Shown piece after piece: positions 15,134-19,308 of a stretch of 19,308 nt of DNA. This DNA is from an uncultured Marinosulfonomonas sp. (GTDB lineage: Bacteria > Pseudomonadota > Alphaproteobacteria > Rhodobacterales > Rhodobacteraceae), in NCBI GenBank assembly GCA_947311455.1, contig CAMZKY010000228.1, positions 1 to 19,308 on the forward strand. Direction: 5' to 3'. Both the position numbers and the translations under genes were made by a program. Positions within the stretch are counted from its first letter, which is position 1. Each line of letters opens with the position of its first letter. Below the pieces are notes generated by a model. The model was not told the origin of the DNA, made no database searches, and saw nothing but the letters and a program-made list of their open reading frames with translations.

Positions 15134-15976
15134 TCAGAGCCATTGGCCCTTGATCATCTGACGGTAAACACGTTTCAACCAAGAATTGCCTTTTGGTTTG
15201 GCCTCAAGCCCGTTGCCACGTAGTAAAGAATAGCTATCCTCGTAGAACGGTGACGATTTGAAGTTATGACCCAAAATTGCGCCCGCGGTTTGAGCCTCAT
15301 TGTCAAAGCCAAGTGCAAGATAGGATTCAACCAAACGGTGCAGTGCCTCGGCGGTGTGTGATGTGGTTTGGAATTGCTCAACCACCACGCGGAACCGGTT
15401 AATCGCCGCCGTATAATTGCCGCGCTTTAAATAAAACCGGCCAATTTCCATTTCTTTCGCAGCTAAATGATCAAAGGCCAGATCAAATTTTAAAATAGCA
15501 GATCGTGCATAATCACTGTCGGGGTAGCGTTCGATCACGGTGCGTAACGCTTGAAGCGCCTGAAAGGTCAGCCCTTGATCACGGCCCACATCATCGATTT
15601 GGTCATAATAGCTAAGTGCAAGCAGGTATTGCGCATATGCCGCATCATCATCCGCTGGATAAAAATCGATAAAACGCTGCGCGCTGGCACGGCTGTTTTC
15701 ATAATCACGGCCCTTGTGATAGGAAAATGCCTGCATAATCAGCGCACGTTTTGCATATTCGGAATAAGGGTATAGGCGTTCAACTTCGCCAAACAGCTCG
15801 GCCGCCTTTTTGGTTTTACGACCGCTTTGTTCCAGCTCAAATTCGGCTTGTTTGAATATGCGTTCGGCTGGTAAGCTTTCTATCGAAACTTTTTTATTCC
15901 CTCCGCCACATGCGGAGGTAAAGGCCAATGTTGCCAAGACCAAAATCATTTTTGAATATGTTCTGCCGCGATCCAT
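15134..15976 (-). CDS. bamD: Outer membrane assembly lipoprotein BamD
   Basis: BamD (ComL/YfiO) is the essential TPR lipoprotein of the BAM complex that inserts beta-barrel proteins into the outer membrane. The 280-residue precursor has a lipoprotein signal ending at Cys23 (FTSACGGG), though Thr rather than Leu stands three residues before the Cys. It is followed by TPR repeats typical of YfiO: AAELFGEVERLYPYSEYA, RFIDFYPADDDAAYA, VIERYPDSDYA and INRFRVVVEQFQTTSHT. The ATG at 15976 is chosen because it puts the signal at the N-terminus; the open frame extends 99 bases further, into a hairpin region. The ribosome site is weak for every candidate. It sits between lpxC and recN, its usual place in this group. 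Confidence 0.93.
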   Translation of the reverse strand: MDRGRTYSKMILVLATLAFTSACGGGNKKVSIESLPAERIFKQAEFELEQSGRKTKKAAELFGEVERLYPYSEYAKRALIMQAFSYHKGRDYENSRASAQRFIDFYPADDDAAYAQYLLALSYYDQIDDVGRDQGLTFQALQALRTVIERYPDSDYARSAILKFDLAFDHLAAKEMEIGRFYLKRGNYTAAINRFRVVVEQFQTTSHTAEALHRLVESYLALGFDNEAQTAGAILGHNFKSSPFYEDSYSLLRGNGLEAKPKGNSWLKRVYRQMIKGQWL

Positions 15977-16053
15977 TACCCGACTACCCCGTTCATGCCT
16001 GCTGGCCATTTTTTTGGCCTGAAATGCTTGGCTTTTGTTAGCATAGTTTTCAG

Positions 16054-16084
16054 CTGTGCAAAACGCCTTTTGCACAGGTTTTTT
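16054..16084 (+). terminator. Strong hairpin at the lpxC-bamD junction, terminator-like on the plus strand
   Basis: A perfect 10-bp stem (CTGTGCAAAA / TTTTGCACAG) with a CGCC loop lies at 16054-16077. On the plus strand it is followed by GTTTTTT, the form of an intrinsic terminator. No plus-strand gene ends here. On the minus strand, the direction of lpxC and bamD, no T-run follows, so there it would act at most as a pausing or RNA-processing hairpin 11 bases after the lpxC stop. Confidence 0.55.
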
Positions 16085-16087
16085 AAA

Positions 16088-17014
16088 CTATTGGGTGATC
16101 GTTGGCAAATCGGCTTTGTGAACCCCGACGCCAGGCAGCTGAAGGGCCATAGCATCATCAAGATCAACCATCACATAGGCCGAAGGTGTGGCAAAAAGCT
16201 TGCGCAATAATTTATTTGTCAGCGCGTGGCCCGCACGATGACCAATATACCGTGCCAAAAGCGGCGCACCCGCGAGGGCAAGATCACCAAGGGCATCAAG
16301 CATTTTATGGCGCACAGCCTCGTCAGAATGGCGCAAACCGCCCGGTGACATCACCTGATCGCCATCAATAACAACTGCATTGTCAAGCGTGCCGCCCAAT
16401 GCCAAGCCATTGGCCTGCATCAATTCGACATCATGTTGCATGCAAAATGTACGGCTGTTGGACAGCTCACGCACAAAAGAACCGTTCGCCATATTCAATG
16501 TTTTGTTCTGACGCCCGATCACCGACGTATGCGCCTCAAAATCGATGTGGAAATCGATGTATAAATTATCGGCGGGTTCCAGCCGAGCCGCAGCAATACC
16601 ATTCGAAACCTCAACAGTTTCAAGGATTTTAATGGCACGCACAGCGGAATTTAGCTTTTGCAAACCCACGGCAATGATATCTTTTACGAATTCAGCCGAA
16701 CTTCCATCCAGAACCGGAACTTCGGGGCCATCAATCTCGATCAATGCATTTTGCACACCACACCCTGCTAGCGCTGCCATGATATGTTCAACGGTTGAAA
16801 CGGACGCGCCAGAATCATTCGAAATCTTTGTGCAAAGGCGGGAATCGCTGACGCAATCCCAACGGGCAGCAATGATATTGTCATCGTTTAAATCGATGCG
16901 GCGAAACCAGATCCCGTAGTGGGCCGAGGCTGGGCGAATCGTCATGTGTACAGGGGTGCCTGTATGCAATCCTACGCCCTTAAACCGGACGGATGTCTTA
17001 AGTGTTGTTTGCAA
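16088..17014 (-). CDS. lpxC: UDP-3-O-acyl-N-acetylglucosamine deacetylase LpxC
   Basis: LpxC is the zinc deacetylase that commits lipid A synthesis, acting in the cytoplasm. All key residues are visible: catalytic Glu76 and zinc ligand His77 (VEHIMAAL), zinc ligands His236 and Asp240 (RHKMLDALGD), and the active-site His263 (GHALTN). Each is offset by two from E. coli numbering. Length 308 is normal. Translation starts at a TTG: GAAGGGGTG lies about 5 bases upstream, and MQTTLKTSVRFKGVGLHTG is the standard family N-terminus, so the rare start is well supported. ftsZ ends 209 bases upstream and a strong terminator lies between, so lpxC needs its own promoter within 17015-17173; no clear -35/-10 pair stands out. 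The rare start could keep LpxC low, an inference. Confidence 0.96.
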   Translation of the reverse strand: MQTTLKTSVRFKGVGLHTGTPVHMTIRPASAHYGIWFRRIDLNDDNIIAARWDCVSDSRLCTKISNDSGASVSTVEHIMAALAGCGVQNALIEIDGPEVPVLDGSSAEFVKDIIAVGLQKLNSAVRAIKILETVEVSNGIAAARLEPADNLYIDFHIDFEAHTSVIGRQNKTLNMANGSFVRELSNSRTFCMQHDVELMQANGLALGGTLDNAVVIDGDQVMSPGGLRHSDEAVRHKMLDALGDLALAGAPLLARYIGHRAGHALTNKLLRKLFATPSAYVMVDLDDAMALQLPGVGVHKADLPTITQ

Positions 17015-17114
17015 TTTTCACCCCTTCGCAAAATCGAGATGGCAGTTCCCCGATAACTTTGAGTTAAATCTTAACGCTAACAATCTCAACACAATCTTTG
17101 TAACGGAGTGAAAC

Positions 17115-17165
17115 ATGGCTGAAACTTATGCGCAAATAACCGCCCAAGGAAAAATAAACCATTGA
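17115..17165 (+). CDS. Candidate 16-codon small ORF between ftsZ and lpxC
   Basis: ATG at 17115 is preceded by GGAG with 6-base spacing and opens a 16-codon frame (MAETYAQITAQGKINH). A perfect 14-bp hairpin with T-rich 3' arm begins 8 bases after its stop. It is divergent from lpxC and convergent with ftsZ. The good ribosome site plus terminator makes a small peptide gene or small RNA conceivable, but the hairpin is fully explained as the ftsZ terminator and no good promoter is visible. I recognise no homologue. Confidence 0.3.
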   Translation: MAETYAQITAQGKINH

Positions 17166-17173
17166 TAACAAAC

Positions 17174-17204
17174 AGAAAAGGCCAAGGAAACCTTGGCCTT
17201 TTCT
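17174..17204 (-). terminator. Intrinsic terminator of ftsZ
   Basis: A perfect 14-bp stem (AGAAAAGGCCAAGG / CCTTGGCCTTTTCT) with a 3-base loop begins 20 bases past the ftsZ stop. In the ftsZ direction the 3' arm ends in TTTTCT and continues GTTTGTT, a classic U-rich tail. The structure is symmetric and could also stop plus-strand transcription. Confidence 0.9.
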
Positions 17205-17223
17205 AGAACAAAGTGAGCGGTTT

Positions 17224-18825
17224 TTAGTTGGCCTGACGCCGTAAAAACGCTGGAATTTCAATTCTTTCCTGCTCGGGATCCGATTCTGCTTCGGGTTCAT
17301 ATTGCTGAGCAGGCGGTTGTTGACGTGCTTGAGCAGCGCCAGAAGCGCCTTCGTCGCCATGCCCGGTCATGCGGCTAATCAAGGAATTAATCCCAAATTT
17401 CGGCTTGTCTAGCGCCGATTTCCGCTCTGTTTGAGCAGGTGTGGCGGCTTGAGCTTTTGGTGCATTGTGAACCGCAGCTTGCAAGCGCGCCATCGCTTCG
17501 GGCGAAGGCGTACCCGGGGCTGGCGCACGTGGTGCCACAAATTGTGCTGTATTGGCTTCTTCTACCTCATACATTTCCGGCTGCGGCTGGAATTCATTTA
17601 CTGAAGGTTGATAGGCAGGTGCTGGAACGTCATCAACGGCGATATTGTCGACAGCATTATCGATTTCTGCAAAGAAATCGGGGGCCTCTGCGGTAGCTTC
17701 AGCAGCAAACAAATCTTGCGCAGACGCCTCAACTGAAGCTGGCGTTTCGGCAACAATCGCGGCAGGTGCCTCAACCGGGGCTTCGGGAACCACGTCATGT
17801 GTTGTTGGCAAAGGCGCCGCCATTGTGCGGCGTGGCACCGGAATATCCTGAACCATATCGCTGGCGTCAATACCGGTTGCCACAACAGAAACACGCATGG
17901 CATCCGCCATATCCGTATCAAGTGTGGAACCAACAATGATGTTGGCTTCTGGATCAACTTCTTCACGAATGCGATTTGCGGCTTCGTCTAATTCGAACAA
18001 TGTCAGATCATAACCACCGGTGATGTTAATAAGAACACCTTTGGCCCCCTTCAAGCTAAGCTCGTCAAGCAGAGGATTGGCAATGGCTTTTTCAGCGGCT
18101 TGCACGGCGCGATCTTCGCCTGTTGCTTCGCCTGTACCCATCATGGCTTTGCCCATTTCGTCCATGACGGCGCGAACATCGGCAAAATCAAGATTGATCA
18201 AACCAGGTTTAACCATCAGATCTGTTACGCCTTTGACGCCCTGATACAACACGTCATCCGCAAGACTGAACGCCTCGGTGAATGTGGTTTTTTCATTGGC
18301 CAAGCGGAACAGATTTTGGTTTGGAATAATAATCAGCGTATCCACAACCTTTTGAAGGGCTTCGACGCCCTCTTCGGCTTGCTTCATCCGGCGCGCGCCT
18401 TCGAATTGGAACGGCTTGGTCACAACACCAACGGTTAAAACACCCATTTCGCGGGCCGCCTGTGCGATGATTGGTGCAGCGCCCGTTCCGGTACCGCCCC
18501 CCATGCCAGCGGTGATGAAGCACATATGCGCACCAGCAAGATGATCAACGATCTCTTCGATGCTTTCTTCTGCAGAAGCCGACCCGACAGACGGGCGCGC
18601 ACCAGCACCCAAACCTTCGGTGACTTTGACGCCCATCTGGATTTTTGCCGACGCATTGCTTTGTTGAAGTGCTTGTGCATCTGTGTTGGCCACGACGAAC
18701 TCGACACCGTCGAGCTGCTTTTCAATCATGTTGTTCACAGCGTTGCCGCCCGCACCGCCCACGCCAAACACGGTGATCCGTGGTTTCAGATCTTCTTGTT
18801 GGGGCATCGTCAGGTTCAATGTCAT
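17224..18825 (-). CDS. ftsZ: Cell division protein FtsZ
   Basis: FtsZ is the tubulin-like GTPase that forms the division ring. The 533-residue protein shows the nucleotide site GVGGAGGNAVNN (about 21-32), the tubulin signature GGGTGTGA at 109-116, and the T7 loop NLDFADV at 211-217. A long Ala/Pro/Glu/Gln-rich linker runs from about 325 to 515, as in other alphaproteobacteria. The C-terminal partner-binding peptide IPAFLRRQAN ends the protein. The ATG at 18825 has AGGCGG about 9 bases upstream. lpxC, bamD and recN follow on the same strand, but a strong terminator separates ftsZ from lpxC. No FtsA C-terminus is evident in the few hundred bases upstream. Assignment is certain. Confidence 0.98.
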   Translation of the reverse strand: MTLNLTMPQQEDLKPRITVFGVGGAGGNAVNNMIEKQLDGVEFVVANTDAQALQQSNASAKIQMGVKVTEGLGAGARPSVGSASAEESIEEIVDHLAGAHMCFITAGMGGGTGTGAAPIIAQAAREMGVLTVGVVTKPFQFEGARRMKQAEEGVEALQKVVDTLIIIPNQNLFRLANEKTTFTEAFSLADDVLYQGVKGVTDLMVKPGLINLDFADVRAVMDEMGKAMMGTGEATGEDRAVQAAEKAIANPLLDELSLKGAKGVLINITGGYDLTLFELDEAANRIREEVDPEANIIVGSTLDTDMADAMRVSVVATGIDASDMVQDIPVPRRTMAAPLPTTHDVVPEAPVEAPAAIVAETPASVEASAQDLFAAEATAEAPDFFAEIDNAVDNIAVDDVPAPAYQPSVNEFQPQPEMYEVEEANTAQFVAPRAPAPGTPSPEAMARLQAAVHNAPKAQAATPAQTERKSALDKPKFGINSLISRMTGHGDEGASGAAQARQQPPAQQYEPEAESDPEQERIEIPAFLRRQAN

Positions 18826-18960
18826 TGCTTTATCCGCCTGTATTATTATCCTGAGCCATTAGAGGCCCTTAAATTTCAATATTGCAACAATTCTAACGCG
18901 CAAAATCACAATCGTCACTATAAAAATCACCTAAACACCGCTAAATATAGGTTTTTTTTG

Positions 18961-18966
18961 ATTATA
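18961..18966 (-). promoter_or_regulatory. Candidate -10 element for ftsZ
   Basis: TATAAT, a perfect -10 consensus, reads toward ftsZ about 136 bases before its ATG. The -35 region at 17-base spacing is poor (CAAAAT), so activity would depend on an activator or another upstream element. Confidence 0.35.
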
Positions 18967-18973
18967 CACGCGA

Positions 18974-19023
18974 GATTTCGCCGATTTTGGCATATATTGA
19001 GTGAAACGGATGGATTTCGCCGA
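18974..19023. repeat. 11-base direct repeat upstream of ftsZ
   Basis: GATTTCGCCGA occurs at 18974-18984 and again at 19013-19023, 39 bases apart, just upstream of the candidate -10. The proximal copy lies in the -10/-35 spacer. The layout would suit a regulator site, but two copies of an 11-mer could be chance. Confidence 0.35.
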
Positions 19024-19177
19024 CATGTATCTAGAAAAATATCGGGCAAACATCAAAAGAGCTGCGAAAAATCGCCACGAACGGCACCAATTCAACGCAA
19101 CTGGATCATAGGTTGAACCCAGGTAATATCGGCGACATCTGCTACTTTATTGATGAAAATAATGTCACCACGGTGAA

Positions 19178-19308
19178 TTATATCACCAAACCGGCCCCAA
19201 AATAAAGCGCCGAAGAGCCATCGCTTCCGGTTGTTACTGACGCAATATCGGCAAGGGCCAACCCATCAAGCTTAATCTCGCCACCGATTCCGCCAACATA
19301 ATAATCGG
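19178..19308 (-). pseudogene. Partial coding-like fragment running off the window edge
   Basis: Reading into the window on the minus strand, 42 codons are open to TAA at 19178-19180. The text is rich in Gly and small residues (YVGGIGGEIKLDGLALADI, then SALYFGAGLVI). A one-base shift continues an open frame (RGDIIFINKVADVADITW) to TGA at 19092-19094. The pattern is faintly like the C-terminal region of RTX-type secreted proteins, and two good-looking frames in tandem suggest a frameshifted tail. It could equally be an intact gene end stopping at 19178, or chance. It does not look like an FtsA C-terminus. Confidence 0.3.

Larger units (their letters stand above)
18826..19177 (-). promoter_or_regulatory. 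ftsZ upstream region (no supported gene)
   Basis: An AT-rich stretch of about 350 bases. In the ftsZ direction it holds a perfect TATAAT (18966-18961), a TATAGT-like hexamer nearer the gene, and an 11-base direct repeat. No well-supported gene was found: a long plus-strand open frame here is mostly antisense to ftsZ. Short coding-like stretches at 19035-19205 (plus) and 19092-19186 (minus) lack starts. Confidence 0.5.

Noticed and set aside
17063..17075. Possible CtrA site (GTTAA-ATC-TTAAC) in the lpxC leader
   Set aside because: The half-sites are 3 bases apart instead of the 7 required by TTAA-N7-TTAA.
18526..19116. 196-codon open frame on the plus strand
   Set aside because: About half is antisense to the conserved GTPase part of ftsZ, the rest is AT-rich upstream DNA, and its composition (many Arg, His, Cys) is not protein-like.
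1..19308. tRNA, rRNA, CRISPR array, transposase, integrase or phage genes
   Set aside because: No cloverleaf, rRNA-like stretch, regularly spaced repeat or mobile-element protein was seen on either strand by eye.

Overview
The window looks like chromosomal DNA of an alphaproteobacterium, most likely of the Rhodobacterales (Roseobacter-type). Supporting signs are the ftsZ-lpxC-bamD-recN order, the alphaproteobacterial FtsZ tail (IPAFLRRQAN), the cobS-cobT pair of the aerobic cobalamin pathway, an SHP-type oxygen-binding cytochrome c cluster, and a LuxR-HTH/alpha-beta hydrolase fusion. I see no phage, transposase, CRISPR array, rRNA or tRNA.

Layout. At 1-5.9 kb a Tat-exported methionine sulfoxide reductase B (minus strand) is divergent from cobS-cobT (cobaltochelatase AAA+ and VWA subunits). 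These are followed by a three-domain Xaa-Pro aminopeptidase and a small DUF427 protein. A strong symmetric hairpin closes this plus-strand block. At 5.9-9.9 kb, on the minus strand, lie a CLC-type chloride protein and then a tight cytochrome cluster: a b561-type membrane cytochrome fused to a diheme cytochrome c domain, an SHP-like monoheme cytochrome c, and a free diheme cytochrome c. At 9.9-13.2 kb, on the plus strand, are a D-lactate dehydrogenase/glycolate-oxidase-type flavoprotein and a LuxR-type regulator carrying an alpha/beta hydrolase domain. At 13.4-18.8 kb, on the minus strand, is the conserved cell-division/envelope block ftsZ, lpxC, bamD, recN. The last 480 bases hold the ftsZ upstream region and a partial coding-like stretch cut by the window edge.

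How the genes work together. The cytochrome cluster reads as one electron-transfer module: quinol to b561 hemes, to fused and free diheme carriers, to an SHP whose heme iron can bind O2 or NO. The ftsZ block joins cell division, lipid A synthesis, outer-membrane protein assembly and DNA repair.

Points most worth a second look: (1) the b561-diheme fusion next to a second, free diheme paralogue and SHP; (2) the LuxR-linked alpha/beta hydrolase domain, which seems to have lost its catalytic Ser and His and may be a ligand sensor; (3) the CLC protein, which keeps the gating Glu but has Val where transporters carry the proton Glu; (4) several TTG starts, one in a 4-base stop/start overlap; (5) a 16-codon candidate small gene between ftsZ and lpxC; (6) coding-like remnants downstream of recN and upstream of ftsZ. 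All functional calls come from reading motifs by eye; no database search was run.
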